64,000 nt of DNA. Source: Desulfovibrionales bacterium. GTDB lineage: Bacteria; Desulfobacterota; QYQD01. Both the position numbers and the translations under genes were made by a program. Shown here in pieces: positions 16,238 to 24,355 of the stretch. How positions within the stretch are numbered: the stretch's first letter is position 1; every line of letters begins with the position of its first letter. The notes below the pieces were generated by a model. That model worked only from the letters and a program-made list of their open reading frames with translations, ran no database searches and was not told the origin of the DNA. The DNA lies in the NCBI GenBank assembly GCA_028715605.1, contig JAQURM010000001.1:124001-188000 (forward strand). Reading direction: 5' to 3'.

Positions 16238-17140
16238 TTAGCGGTTTGTTTGACGTAACCCTTGCCCTTCTCTTACCAGATCCAGAACGGCACGGTTCCA
16301 TCCCCTTGGCCCCACGTCCGGCGCGTAAATAACCTTCTTTTCCGTTGACCACGGGGCATATTGCCCGTCCTTTTTCCTGACCAGGACCGGAATCTCCACA
16401 TTTTCCAGCATCGGGAAATCGTTGGGGCTATCCCCGAGGCCAACGCTGACCAGCGCCCGGCCTGCTGTTTCATATAACTTCTTTAGTATTTGTACGGCCT
16501 TGCCTTTATCATTGTCGCCTATCAGATGATAAAACCGCCCTCCCCTCGTAATCTTAAGTCCTCGTTTTCCCGCCGCTCGTTCTAAATCCGCAAGCCTGGC
16601 CTCCTCCTCTAAAACGCCCTCCGGCGCATCTTCGAAAACAAACGGCTCGGAATAGTCGCGCCGCTGCGCCAAGGCGGCCATATCTCTACCCAGCCCGGTA
16701 AGTTCAACCACCTGATCCACAGACATCTCAGAAAATCCGGAAAGCTTAAGGCCTGTTTCCGCCTTGATGGCGGCAAAAAGATCTCCAATTCTGCTATACT
16801 GCGTTCCTAATTCTATAATCTTATAATCTCCATATTCAACAAAGGCCATATCCCCGGTATCCAGGATTCCCTTCGGGATAAAGATGGCCGCGCCATTTTC
16901 CACAATAAAGGGGTCTTCCAACCCCAGTTCTTTCCTGTAATACTCGATCTCCGCTCTTGTCTTGCTGGAGCAAAGGATAAGGGGGATTCTCTGATGCCTT
17001 ATATAATCCAGGGCCTCAAGGGCATCCCGGTAATCATAAGTATCGTGGTCGAGAAGCGTCCCGTCAAGATCGGTAAAGATAATATACCGGCGTCTATCAG
17101 GTGTAGGGTTGCACTCCTGTATCGGGGATGACGTGGACAT
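16238..17140 (-). CDS. gpgP: HAD-IIB phosphatase, glucosyl/mannosyl-3-phosphoglycerate phosphatase
   Basis: A 300-residue HAD-superfamily enzyme of the mannosyl-3-phosphoglycerate phosphatase family. Motif I is FTDLDGTLLDHDTYDY, motif II is PLILCSSKTRAEIEYY, FIVENGAAIFIPKG is the family-specific segment, and motifs III/IV are NDKGKAVQILKK and GLGDSPNDFPML. Such enzymes remove the phosphate from the product of GpgS or MpgS. In this operon the partner is the glucosyl-type synthase, so glucosylglycerate is the likely product. Spacing to the AI-2E transporter gene is 13 bases and to the upstream SH3 gene 6 bases, indicating a single transcript. Confidence 0.9.
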   Translation of the reverse strand: MSTSSPIQECNPTPDRRRYIIFTDLDGTLLDHDTYDYRDALEALDYIRHQRIPLILCSSKTRAEIEYYRKELGLEDPFIVENGAAIFIPKGILDTGDMAFVEYGDYKIIELGTQYSRIGDLFAAIKAETGLKLSGFSEMSVDQVVELTGLGRDMAALAQRRDYSEPFVFEDAPEGVLEEEARLADLERAAGKRGLKITRGGRFYHLIGDNDKGKAVQILKKLYETAGRALVSVGLGDSPNDFPMLENVEIPVLVRKKDGQYAPWSTEKKVIYAPDVGPRGWNRAVLDLVREGQGLRQTNR

Positions 17141-17146
17141 GCTCGC

Positions 17147-17596
17147 CTAATCACCCCAGAGCAATTTTCCATGTATCCAGCCGGTAAGGCCGTTATCATG
17201 TCTGACCTTGACCCAACCTCCCTTCTTCTTCAGCAATCTGAAAACCACCCCGTGCTCGGCCTGCCCCTTTACTTTATATCTGATCCCCGGGCCGGACCGG
17301 ACGTTGATATTATCGCCCTTCTTGGAAACGATAACCGTGCGTGTCTTTGAGAGAAGGGAGCGATATACCCACCCTATATCGCTTTCAAAGTCAACCACCC
17401 TGGCCCATTTCCCCTTTTCCCTGAGCACCTTGAGCGGATAGCCGGAAAACACCTCATAAAGAACGGAATATCTGGTCCCCGGGCCGGACCTTATACGGGC
17501 ATTGTCTGATTTGATGCTGACCATTTTCGCCCAGGAAGCAGCCGTAAACGAAAAGAATATCGCGATTACCATCAGCATCAAAATATTACGTCTCAT
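17147..17596 (-). CDS. Secreted tandem SH3-domain protein
   Basis: Begins MRRNILMLMVIAIFFSFTAA, a clear signal peptide with a likely cleavage after ASWA, so the mature protein is periplasmic. Two bacterial SH3 repeats follow: each has the N(A/V)RSGPG(T/I)RY-type signature (NARIRSGPGTRYSVL and NINVRSGPGIRYKV) and a W...GW ending. SH3b domains bind peptidoglycan or peptides. The ATG at 17596 is chosen because GGGAGG precedes it by eight bases; an earlier in-frame start at 17662 has no such site. It is the first gene of the apparent operon SH3-gpgP-AI2E-gpgS, although its link to osmolyte synthesis is unclear. Confidence 0.85.
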   Translation of the reverse strand: MRRNILMLMVIAIFFSFTAASWAKMVSIKSDNARIRSGPGTRYSVLYEVFSGYPLKVLREKGKWARVVDFESDIGWVYRSLLSKTRTVIVSKKGDNINVRSGPGIRYKVKGQAEHGVVFRLLKKKGGWVKVRHDNGLTGWIHGKLLWGD

Positions 17597-17670
17597 CAAT
17601 TTATCCTCCCGTGGATTTTTGATTTTGATCGATGAACCGCAGCCGAAACTCATAGGTAACATAAATGGCC

Positions 17671-17748
17671 ATTAGTTATCAGTCACTGGCTAGGCGTGGA
17701 AAGATTTCACTTTTACCAATGACAAATGACCACTGACTAATGACGTTT
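17671..17748. repeat. Dispersed repeat rich in TGACAAATGAC, copy 1
   Basis: ATCAGTCACTGGCTAGGCGTGGAAA followed by TGACAAATGACCACTGACTAATGACGTT, here given in parts, resembles 61741-61838 in the same order. The edges form an imperfect palindrome (CAGTCACTGG against CCACTGACTA). It lies in the 336-base gap between divergent genes; no coding sequence is seen in the gap. Confidence 0.5.
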
Positions 17749-17932
17749 GGCTGGCGACCTTCTATATCATAACCTAACGAAATGGCAGGGCCACGTCAAC
17801 CCCTTTAACTGAAAATTGCCTTCAGTGAGTTGACATTCAGTGTGAAGCCGTGCTATAGAACCCTAACCCTGATTCCTTGAGAATCCATTCCATCAATTCT
17901 GTTACAAGATAACATTTAAGGTCCGACTTTCT

Positions 17933-19216
17933 GTGAAGTCTCTTAGTATGATAAAAAAGGGTGCTGCGGCAGCCGTCCTGTGCCTGTGGGTTACGGTGTT
18001 AGGCGCCCTGTTTGTATCACTCAACTACCTGAAAACAGAGGTCCTTCCTTCCGGGGAGCACGATTCTCCGGAATGCGCCATAGTCTCTAAAATTATATCG
18101 GGCGCTTTGAGGGGAACGGAAACGTTTTACGACTCTCTGAGGAGACACCGTGTACCGGCTGAGGCAATAAAAACCGTTATAGGTTCCTTGTCCGAGTTGA
18201 TCGACTTCCGAAGGTGCAAACCCGGCGTACAGTATGAAATTGAACTTTCCCCGGCCGGCGATGTAGTCCGGTGCCGGTACAGCGTCAGCCCCGTGGAAGT
18301 CTATACCCTGAAAAAGGAAAAGGATAATTACAGTGTCTATGCGGAAGATGTTGAGATCGAAAGACACATTGTGAAACTTTCCGGTGAAATAACATCTTCT
18401 CTATTTGAGTCATTTGGGGAGTCAGGTGAAGATGACCGCCTGATCCTGGCCTTTGCAGAGATATTCGCCTCTGACATCGATTTTAACACTGAACCGCAGC
18501 CCGGAGACCGCTTCTCCATGATCTTTGAAAAATATTTCAAGGGCGATCAACTGGTCGGCTATGGACATATACTGGCAGCGCGATACGAAACAGCGTCAGA
18601 CACTTACGAGGCTTATTATCATGCACGCCCCGGTGAAAAGGGCGCCTACTATGACACGCAGGGCAAATCCCTCGGCAAGCATTTCCTGCGCTCTCCGGTG
18701 CCGTTCAGCCGCCTGACATCAGGTTTCAGCCGAAGCAGAAGACATCCTGTCCTGGGGATAAACAGACCGCACCTGGGAATAGACTTGGCCGCCCCTACCG
18801 GGACGCCGGTTCTGGCGGCAGCAGACGGTGTGGTTGTCTTTAGCGGACGGCGCGGCGGATACGGAAACCAGGTCGTTCTTAACCATCCCGGTGGGTACGA
18901 GACCTATTACGGTCACCTGTCCCGTTTTGCCCGAGGAATAAAAGCCGGGGCAAGCGTAAAACAAAGAGAGACCATAGGCTTTGTTGGGGCTACCGGATTA
19001 GCGACCGGCCCCCATCTCGATTACCGGATAAAGGCAAAGGGCGCCTTCCGCAATCCATTTTCTTTGCGTTTCAGGCCAAAGATGGTTTTAAGGGAACGAT
19101 CGCTTGGCCGCTTTTTGGCCAGGAAAGAAGAACTGTCGGACATAATAGGTATGGCCGCCCCTCGCTATGAGAAAAGTCTCGGTAGCTGCAAGGCCAGCCA
19201 GGTCTCTCTCATTTAA
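17933..19216 (+). CDS. M23-family (LytM-type) peptidoglycan endopeptidase
   Basis: A 427-residue envelope protein with an N-terminal membrane anchor or uncleaved signal (KKGAAAAVLCLWVTVLGALF). A central region (about 90-240) resembles the OapA/LysM-like and M23-associated beta domain (FNTEPQPGDRFSMIFEKYF). The M23 peptidase domain has HPVLGINRPHLGIDLAAP (His and Asp metal ligands), PVLAAADGVVVFSGRRGGYG and GYETYYGHLSRF. The last motif reads GPHLDYRI where most members have HLHxE/HLHYE, so the usual second His of HxH is Asp. This HLDYR form recurs in related proteins and may reduce activity or serve as an activator-type variant. Start is a GTG, with an ATG at 17948 as alternative. Confidence 0.88.
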   Translation: MKSLSMIKKGAAAAVLCLWVTVLGALFVSLNYLKTEVLPSGEHDSPECAIVSKIISGALRGTETFYDSLRRHRVPAEAIKTVIGSLSELIDFRRCKPGVQYEIELSPAGDVVRCRYSVSPVEVYTLKKEKDNYSVYAEDVEIERHIVKLSGEITSSLFESFGESGEDDRLILAFAEIFASDIDFNTEPQPGDRFSMIFEKYFKGDQLVGYGHILAARYETASDTYEAYYHARPGEKGAYYDTQGKSLGKHFLRSPVPFSRLTSGFSRSRRHPVLGINRPHLGIDLAAPTGTPVLAAADGVVVFSGRRGGYGNQVVLNHPGGYETYYGHLSRFARGIKAGASVKQRETIGFVGATGLATGPHLDYRIKAKGAFRNPFSLRFRPKMVLRERSLGRFLARKEELSDIIGMAAPRYEKSLGSCKASQVSLI

Positions 19217-19301
19217 CGACAGGGTAATGAAGTTGTGCTGAAACCAAGCCCGTCTTTGGGTATCCTTTCTCCTCTACTGAGGATTTTCTTCCAAGTCAAA
19301 T

Positions 19302-19472
19302 GATGAATTCGTAAAAAAGCCTTTTCACCGCTGAGTACGCAGAGCCCGCAGAGAAAAACTTTAAACCGTTCGGCTGGCTCACGGTCATGAACCGGGTCGA
19401 ATGACTGTTCAATATGTTATCTCGGCGTTCTCGGCGACCCCTGCGGTAATTTTGACTTTTTACGAGGTCATC
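19302..19472. repeat. MITE-like element with about 33-base imperfect inverted ends
   Basis: The left end GATGAATTCGTAAAAAAGCC and the reverse complement of the right end GATGACCTCGTAAAAAGTCA align well and continue through ACCGC(T/A)GAG-like sequence. The centre shows further decayed palindromic matches (CTCGGCG against CGCAGAG). No transposase frame is present, so this is a non-autonomous or structural element. It occupies part of the 643-base gap between the M23 gene and the HD-NACHT gene. Confidence 0.55.
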
Positions 19473-19563
19473 AAATAACTGACGCAAAAAGAGGCGCTTT
19501 CGTTTGCATATCCGGGGCAGGGCCACGTCAAAGTCAACCCCAGCGAATACCTAAAATCCCCCT

Positions 19564-19618
19564 AAATCCCCCTTTACCAAAGGGGGATTTCTCAATTCCT
19601 CCCTTTGGAAAAGGGAGG
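19564..19618. repeat. Two consecutive strong hairpins (intergenic palindromes)
   Basis: AAATCCCCCTTT-ACC-AAAGGGGGATTT (19564-19590) is a perfect 12-base stem. It is followed by CCTCCCTTT-GGAA-AAGGGAGG (19598-19618). This is a common dispersed palindrome type in environmental bacteria; a role in ending transcription from the M23 gene is possible but the long distance makes it uncertain. Confidence 0.6.
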
Positions 19619-19710
19619 TCAGGAGGGATTTTTAACATAGAGAAATCATTCCACTAAATCAGCACGATAATGTTTACTTTGACGTTCCCGTGTATCCGGG
19701 GTCAAATCTC

Positions 19711-19741
19711 TTGACGGTCAAGATTATCTTTGTGGTATAAT
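19711..19741 (+). promoter_or_regulatory. Candidate promoter of the HD-NACHT-FGE gene
   Basis: TTGACG (19711-19716) and a consensus TATAAT (19736-19741) lie upstream of the DGR target gene. The 19-base spacer is longer than ideal. The start would give a leader of about 110 bases before the ATG at 19860. Confidence 0.45.
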
Positions 19742-19830
19742 TGCGCGACTGTGGGACCTTCCTCACCCATTTGTCTATAGCAAATTTTTTTACCGGCTCC
19801 CCTATCATCATCCGTTGATAACAGCCCCAT

Positions 19831-19846
19831 GCTCAGGAGTCTGAGC
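19831..19846 (+). promoter_or_regulatory. Leader hairpin abutting the ribosome site of the HD-NACHT-FGE gene
   Basis: GCTCAG-GAGT-CTGAGC is a perfect six-base stem with a four-base loop. It ends immediately before the AGGGAGG ribosome site (19847-19853) of the ATG at 19860. A stem at this place could limit ribosome access, but no ligand or protein site is recognised. Confidence 0.4.
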
Positions 19847-19859
19847 AGGGAGGTCTTGG

Positions 19860-22511
19860 ATGAACCTTCATGACATGCTCAAAGGGAAAAGCGTTGCAGA
19901 CGGGAAGATAGATCTGCATAAGCACATCTCCGAGGTAAAGGACCACGCGGCAAGATGGCTTGAAGGGATCCCCAAGAATGCTATAGATCATTCCCGAAGA
20001 CTGGAAGATTACTTAAATCGCTTGATCCCGGACGAGTTTAAGAAACGGCTCAAGCCTGCTGAGATATTCATCCTCCTGTATGCTGTCTATCTCCACGACA
20101 TCGGCTACCGGAACAAAGATGGCACCATAGAATCCCGAGACCATCCCCTGCGGAGCAAGCAGTACATACTAGAGAACCCAGACAAATACCTTTTTGACCG
20201 ATTTCCCTGCATGAATCCGGGAGAGCCGCCCTTGGCAGCTCAGGCAGTAGCGGAGGTCTGCTATGGCCATGCATCTGAATCACTGTGCCGTCTTGAGGAT
20301 ATCCAATATGACTTTGGAGATGCCTGTCTGTGCCAGGAACCCATAAATCTCCGGCGGATTGCGGCGCTTCTCAGACTTGCCGATGAAATGGACCAAGCTT
20401 ATGTACGCCTGGGACCTTCTTTCTTTAGAAAACATATCTCCTTGGTTGACATCGGTCAGGGTATTGTAAGATGGTATTGGCAAGGTGACGAAGGCGTTGG
20501 GAAAGTCCTTCATGAACAGGCAGACAAGATTAACGAAGTCCTTGAACCGGTGAACAGATGGCTCTCTGAATGGGAACTTCCAAAAACGACCGTTGTTTTA
20601 GACCCACGGGTGAAGAAGCCACCGCCACCGCCTCCACCTCCAGGGCCTGAAGACTACGAGAAATTCATCCCTAAACACTATATTCCTCCAAGATGCCAGG
20701 ATGAAGAGGGAAAAGATAAAGGACTTCTTCACAGCTATGTGCAGGACTGGCTGAACAACCTCGGCCGTAAGGTCCTAGTCGTGCTTGGTGACTTCGGGAT
20801 TGGAAAGACGTCTTTCTGTTACAAATTTGCCTCTGATCTCACTGGCTCCCGTGCCCCGGTCTTGATCGAACTCCGGACGATGCGCGAGAAAAAGAATCTC
20901 CACTGGCAAGAACTGATCAAGCGGGAGATAGACGACCGGAGGCCCTCGTCTGAAGATATTCTATTGATCCTGGACGGATTTGACGAAGTCTCCCTGAGAT
21001 TTGATAAGGAACAGGTCCTCAGAGAAATCGAGAGTCTCTCGAAGAGTACGAGAGACTTCGCCAAGGTGATTTTCACCAGCCGGACCCAGTTCTTCCGGGA
21101 CGTGCAGGAAGAACGGGAGATGTTATTTCGTGAGCCGGGCAGACCTTCCAGGGGCCCCGTACCCCTACCTTACCCGGAGAGATTTGAGAGGATATATATC
21201 TCTCCCTTCAGCGATGTAGATATCAAGGCCTACTTGGAACTTGAACTCGGTAAAAAGGGGGCCTCGCACTTCTGGAGCAACGTTATAGAGAAGGTTTTTG
21301 ATCTGAAGGACCTGGCCAAGCGTCCTATTCTCCTGGAACTCATAGCCAGGCACTCTGAAGATATCAGGCAGATAAAGGGCGCAGTTACCGCCGGCAAGGT
21401 CTATGGAGCCGTTACCGAGGCCTGGAGAAGGCGGGAGGGAGAGCGTGCGCCGGAAAACATCATGCTTTTCATGGAGGAGCTGGCCTACCGGATGTTTACC
21501 AGGCAAGAAAAACAGCTCCATTTCAGGACTCTAAGGGAAGCTATCGACTCATACTTTGACGATAGTACTAAGAGAAAGCTCAAGTTGTCTCTCGACAACC
21601 TGGATTACCAGATACGCACATCTGCGTTTCTCAAACGCAATGACGCCGAGGGTTACTACGCCTTTGCCCACCGCTCTTTTGTTGAATATTTTGTGGCCAG
21701 GAAGCTATCGAGGGAGATACCGGAAAACAAGGCCCAGGAGATAGAGATCACCGATGAGATAGCCCTTTTTGTCTCGGAACTCATAGACCCTTCGGTCTAC
21801 GAAAGGGTTGAATCACCGCAAGGCGCTGAGGTTCCCGAGGACATGGTCTACATCCCGCCCGGGCAGTTTATCATGGGCCAAGGAGATAACATCCGGATAA
21901 GGAGCCTGGAGAAGGGATTTCTTATAGATAAGCATCCCGTAACTAACGCCCAATTCTGCGCCTTCCTCAACGAGCGCGGCAATCAGAGTGAAGGCGGCGT
22001 GGAGTGGATTAACCTGGCAGGGGGTTATGAGAAGGAGAGATGCCGGGTAAAGAAGGACGGCGATCGCTTTGAAGTGGAGCCTGGCTATGAAGAGTATCCA
22101 GTTATCTACGTGACCTGGTACGGGGCGAGGGCCTATGCAAAGTGGGCTGGAAAGAGATTACCGGCAGAGGAAGAATGGGAGAAGGCGGCCAGGGGAATAG
22201 ATGGGCGCGCTTACCCGTGGGGAGACGAGTTTGATAAGGAAAAATGCAACACAGCGGAGTCAGGTATCTTGGAAACGACACCGGTTGGCAAATATCCGGA
22301 CGGCGCAAGCCCTTATGGTTGCCTGGATATGGCTGGAAATGTCTGGGAATGGACTGATAGCTGGTACGATGAAGAAAATGACTTAAAGGTGCTGCGGGGC
22401 GGTTCGTGGCTCATCAATTGGGGCGATGCCCGGTGCGCTTATCGCGACGGGGCCTCCCAGTGTATGGGGACGGCATCATCGGGTTTCGTTGCGCCAGGAC
22501 CTTATAAATAA
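19860..22511 (+). CDS. HD (HD-CE)-NACHT-FGE protein, DGR target 1
   Basis: An 883-residue protein in three modules. Residues about 20-230 form an HD hydrolase-like domain: DHSRRLEDYL, LHDIGYRNKDG, CYGHASES and LRLADEMDQAY supply His, His-Asp, His and Asp, as in the HD-CE group found in conflict systems. A run of eight prolines (about 254) links to a NACHT NTPase: Walker A GDFGIGKTS at 310-318, Walker B LLILDGFDEV at about 368-377, then IFTSRTQFFRD. Residues 662-883 are an FGE-sulfatase (C-type-lectin-like) domain with GNVWEWTDSWYDE. Its last 40 codons are the variable repeat VR1. A one-base deletion there shifts the final frame: the end reads SSGFVAPGPYK instead of the expected [10 protein letters not shown]. 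Likely cytoplasmic NTP-driven sensor/effector; the ligand is unknown. Confidence 0.92.
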   Translation: MNLHDMLKGKSVADGKIDLHKHISEVKDHAARWLEGIPKNAIDHSRRLEDYLNRLIPDEFKKRLKPAEIFILLYAVYLHDIGYRNKDGTIESRDHPLRSKQYILENPDKYLFDRFPCMNPGEPPLAAQAVAEVCYGHASESLCRLEDIQYDFGDACLCQEPINLRRIAALLRLADEMDQAYVRLGPSFFRKHISLVDIGQGIVRWYWQGDEGVGKVLHEQADKINEVLEPVNRWLSEWELPKTTVVLDPRVKKPPPPPPPPGPEDYEKFIPKHYIPPRCQDEEGKDKGLLHSYVQDWLNNLGRKVLVVLGDFGIGKTSFCYKFASDLTGSRAPVLIELRTMREKKNLHWQELIKREIDDRRPSSEDILLILDGFDEVSLRFDKEQVLREIESLSKSTRDFAKVIFTSRTQFFRDVQEEREMLFREPGRPSRGPVPLPYPERFERIYISPFSDVDIKAYLELELGKKGASHFWSNVIEKVFDLKDLAKRPILLELIARHSEDIRQIKGAVTAGKVYGAVTEAWRRREGERAPENIMLFMEELAYRMFTRQEKQLHFRTLREAIDSYFDDSTKRKLKLSLDNLDYQIRTSAFLKRNDAEGYYAFAHRSFVEYFVARKLSREIPENKAQEIEITDEIALFVSELIDPSVYERVESPQGAEVPEDMVYIPPGQFIMGQGDNIRIRSLEKGFLIDKHPVTNAQFCAFLNERGNQSEGGVEWINLAGGYEKERCRVKKDGDRFEVEPGYEEYPVIYVTWYGARAYAKWAGKRLPAEEEWEKAARGIDGRAYPWGDEFDKEKCNTAESGILETTPVGKYPDGASPYGCLDMAGNVWEWTDSWYDEENDLKVLRGGSWLINWGDARCAYRDGASQCMGTASSGFVAPGPYK
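22385..22500 (+). other. DGR variable repeat VR1
   Basis: Aligned by eye with the template repeat at 23964-24080. The first 25 and last 30 or so bases are identical. In between I count 20 substitutions and one single-base deletion, and every one is at a template adenine; there are no changes at C, G or T. This is the signature of adenine-specific mutagenic retrohoming. The deletion (near 22455, template AACCCA against TCCCA here) puts the downstream part out of frame. Confidence 0.93.
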
Positions 22512-22540
22512 CCCTTTGCCCTTTTTCTCTTTTACCCTTT

Positions 22541-22555
22541 ACCGCCGGAGGCGGT
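22541..22555 (+). promoter_or_regulatory. Post-VR hairpin of DGR target 1
   Basis: ACCGCC-GGA-GGCGGT forms a perfect six-base GC-rich stem, 40 bases after VR1. The same sequence stands at the matching place after VR2 (26458-26472) and is absent after the template. In known DGRs a hairpin just downstream of the variable repeat helps target recognition; this is the obvious candidate here. Confidence 0.6.
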
Positions 22556-22570
22556 CGATATTTTTTAGCC

Positions 22571-22921
22571 ATGCCGCAGGAAGTTGACGCCATAACCAAG
22601 CTCTATGACTTCATCCTCTGGATGATTCCCAAGCTTGAAAAATATCCCAGGAGCCAGAAGTTTCTCCTGGCGGATAGGATAGAGAACCTGATGCTCGACA
22701 CCCTCGAACTCCTAATCGATGCGGCATACTCCAAGAAGAAAGGGGAATTACTACGGTCAGCGAACTTGGAGCTTGAGAAGCTGAGGTATCTGGTGCGGCT
22801 GTCTAAAGACCTCAAGCTCCTCAACGTCAAAGAATATGAGTTTTCCTCCCGCTCCATTAATGAGATAGGGACTTCCATCGGCGGCTGGCTGAAATACACA
22901 CGACGTGAAAACCTACAATAG
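22571..22921 (+). CDS. avd: Avd-type DGR accessory protein
   Basis: A 116-residue helical protein matching the accessory variability determinant family: a four-helix bundle that forms a pentameric, positively charged barrel and binds the reverse transcriptase and template RNA. Family features seen are TKLYDFILWMIPKLEKYPRS, FLLADRIENLMLDTLELLID and LEKLRYLVRLSKDLKLL, with many Lys/Arg. It starts 15 bases after the post-VR hairpin and overlaps the reverse transcriptase start by 17 bases, so both are likely translated from one mRNA. No good ribosome site precedes the ATG. A truncated copy with two stop codons follows VR2 at 26489. Confidence 0.92.
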   Translation: MPQEVDAITKLYDFILWMIPKLEKYPRSQKFLLADRIENLMLDTLELLIDAAYSKKKGELLRSANLELEKLRYLVRLSKDLKLLNVKEYEFSSRSINEIGTSIGGWLKYTRRENLQ

Positions 22922-23999
22922 CCTGTTCGACAGAGTCGTTTCCTTTGAGAATCTCCTGCTTGCGGCGCAAAAGGCCCAGAAGGGGAAACGCTTCAAAGAG
23001 TCCACCGCCCTTTTCAATCTCGAACTGGAAAAAGAACTCGTCCGGCTTCAGAAAGAACTGGCGGAGATGACATACAGGCACAGTCCGTACCACGATTTCA
23101 TCGTACACGATCCAAAACAGCGGGTTATCAGCGCTGCGCCTTACCGCGACCGGGTCGTGCATCATGCGCTCTGCAACGTCATAGAACCGCTGTTCGATAA
23201 GGCGTTCATTTTCGACTCTTACGCTTGCAGGGTGGCAAAGGGTACTCATGCGGCTGTGGACAGATATACCGAGTTCGCGCGGAAGAACAAGTACGTCCTT
23301 AAGTGCGACATTCAGAAATACTTCCAGAGTGTTGATCACGACATACTGTTTGAAAAGATTTCGCGGAAGATAAGATGCGGAAAGACGCTGTGGCTGATAA
23401 GAGAAATAATCGGTTCGCGATCTGACAAAGGCCACATGTTTTATTTCCCGGGTGATGACCTTTTCACTCCCGGTGCCAGGCGAAAAGGTATCCCCATAGG
23501 GAACCTTACCAGTCAGTTTTTTGCCAATGTCTACCTCAATGACTTTGACCACTTTGTGAAGGAAGAGCTGAGATGTAAGTACTACATTCGCTATGTCGAT
23601 GATTTTGTGGTGTTCGAGAACGTGAAAGGGTTCCTCCATGAGGTCAGGGCGCGCATGGAGAGACATCTTGAATCATTGAGGCTAAGGCTCCACGAAAGAA
23701 AATGTCGAGTCTACCAGACCCGTGATGGGGTCAGTTTTCTTGGATACAGAATCTTTCCCACTCACAGGCTGTTGAAGAAAAATAATGTCCTAAGAACGAA
23801 GAGAAGGCTGAAGAGGCTGTCCGGCCAATACAGGGACGGGGATGTCACTCTTGAAAGGATAAATCAGAGCATACGAAGCTGGATAGGCCACGCAAGCCAT
23901 GCCGACACCTATCTGTTAAGGTCTCGGGTGTTGGGGGGCGTGGTTTTTCAGAGGGGTGAGGCCAAAGGTGCTGCGGGGCGGTTCGTGGAACAACAATAG
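22905..23999 (+). CDS. DGR reverse transcriptase
   Basis: A 364-residue retroelement RT that copies the template RNA with adenine-directed errors. RT motifs are in order: [20 protein letters not shown], the first catalytic Asp in [31 protein letters not shown] (I198-Q204; the IGxxxSQ form is diagnostic of the DGR clade) and the active site YVDD at 230-233, then a thumb region with [11 protein letters not shown]. The start is GTG inside avd. The stop codon lies inside the template repeat, so the last eleven or so residues ([11 protein letters not shown]) are read from TR sequence. Size fits DGR RTs. No maturase or endonuclease domain is present. Confidence 0.96.
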   Translation: MKTYNSLFDRVVSFENLLLAAQKAQKGKRFKESTALFNLELEKELVRLQKELAEMTYRHSPYHDFIVHDPKQRVISAAPYRDRVVHHALCNVIEPLFDKAFIFDSYACRVAKGTHAAVDRYTEFARKNKYVLKCDIQKYFQSVDHDILFEKISRKIRCGKTLWLIREIIGSRSDKGHMFYFPGDDLFTPGARRKGIPIGNLTSQFFANVYLNDFDHFVKEELRCKYYIRYVDDFVVFENVKGFLHEVRARMERHLESLRLRLHERKCRVYQTRDGVSFLGYRIFPTHRLLKKNNVLRTKRRLKRLSGQYRDGDVTLERINQSIRSWIGHASHADTYLLRSRVLGGVVFQRGEAKGAAGRFVEQQ

Positions 24000-24080
24000 G
24001 AACAATGCCCGGTGCGCTAATCGCAACAGGAACAACCCAGAGAATAGGAACAACAACATCGGGTTTCGTTGCGCCAGGAC
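23964..24080 (+). other. DGR template repeat (TR)
   Basis: A 117-base repeat of VR1 at the 3' end of the RT gene. Its core is full of AAC, AAT and AGG codons (read in the VR frame it would give [18 protein letters not shown]), the arrangement that lets adenine mutagenesis change many residues while avoiding most stop codons. It is bordered by the invariant CTGCGGGGCGGTTCGTGG and the GC-rich end CGTTGCGCCAGGAC, the likely initiation-of-mutagenic-homology region. The same TR also matches VR2, with drift. Confidence 0.94.
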
Positions 24081-24105
24081 TTGTATAAATCTAATGATGC
24101 CGGAG

Positions 24106-24129
24106 CTCCGTCTTTCACGGAAGACGGAG
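24106..24129 (+). ncRNA. Hairpin in the DGR template-RNA spacer
   Basis: CTCCGTCTT-TCACGG-AAGACGGAG is a perfect nine-base stem starting 26 bases after TR. In studied DGRs the region downstream of TR is part of the structured RNA that primes reverse transcription, so this hairpin is a likely part of it. The remainder of the gap to 24355 shows no gene; some shorter pairings exist. Confidence 0.45.
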
Positions 24130-24355
24130 GGGTGTATCATATAAGTCCAGGCCTCGCTCCTGCGTTGGCTTGCCAAAAGCCAACCGAAACATCAACCCTC
24201 TCGGCCCGGGCTGGTAGCTTTCAAGCGAACGTTCGGGCGGAGAATTCAGAAATGACAGGCCGGGTCTATAAAATAGTGGCAAAGAGGCTTCACGTTTCAG
24301 GCGGCAGGCACGGCTGGGATAAGGAGAACACGACAAACTGACCCGAGGGGGCATC

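Noticed and set aside
19302-19620. CRISPR-like array because of several short repeats
   Set aside because: The repeats are palindromic pairs without regular spacing or unique spacers; no cas genes are present in the window.
22857-23666. Long minus-strand open frame across the RT gene
   Set aside because: It is antisense to the reverse transcriptase, whose motifs are unmistakable, and has no family resemblance.
23956-24144. A separate small protein rich in Asn and Arg ([13 protein letters not shown])
   Set aside because: This frame is the template repeat read in the VR frame; it is non-coding template sequence, not a gene.
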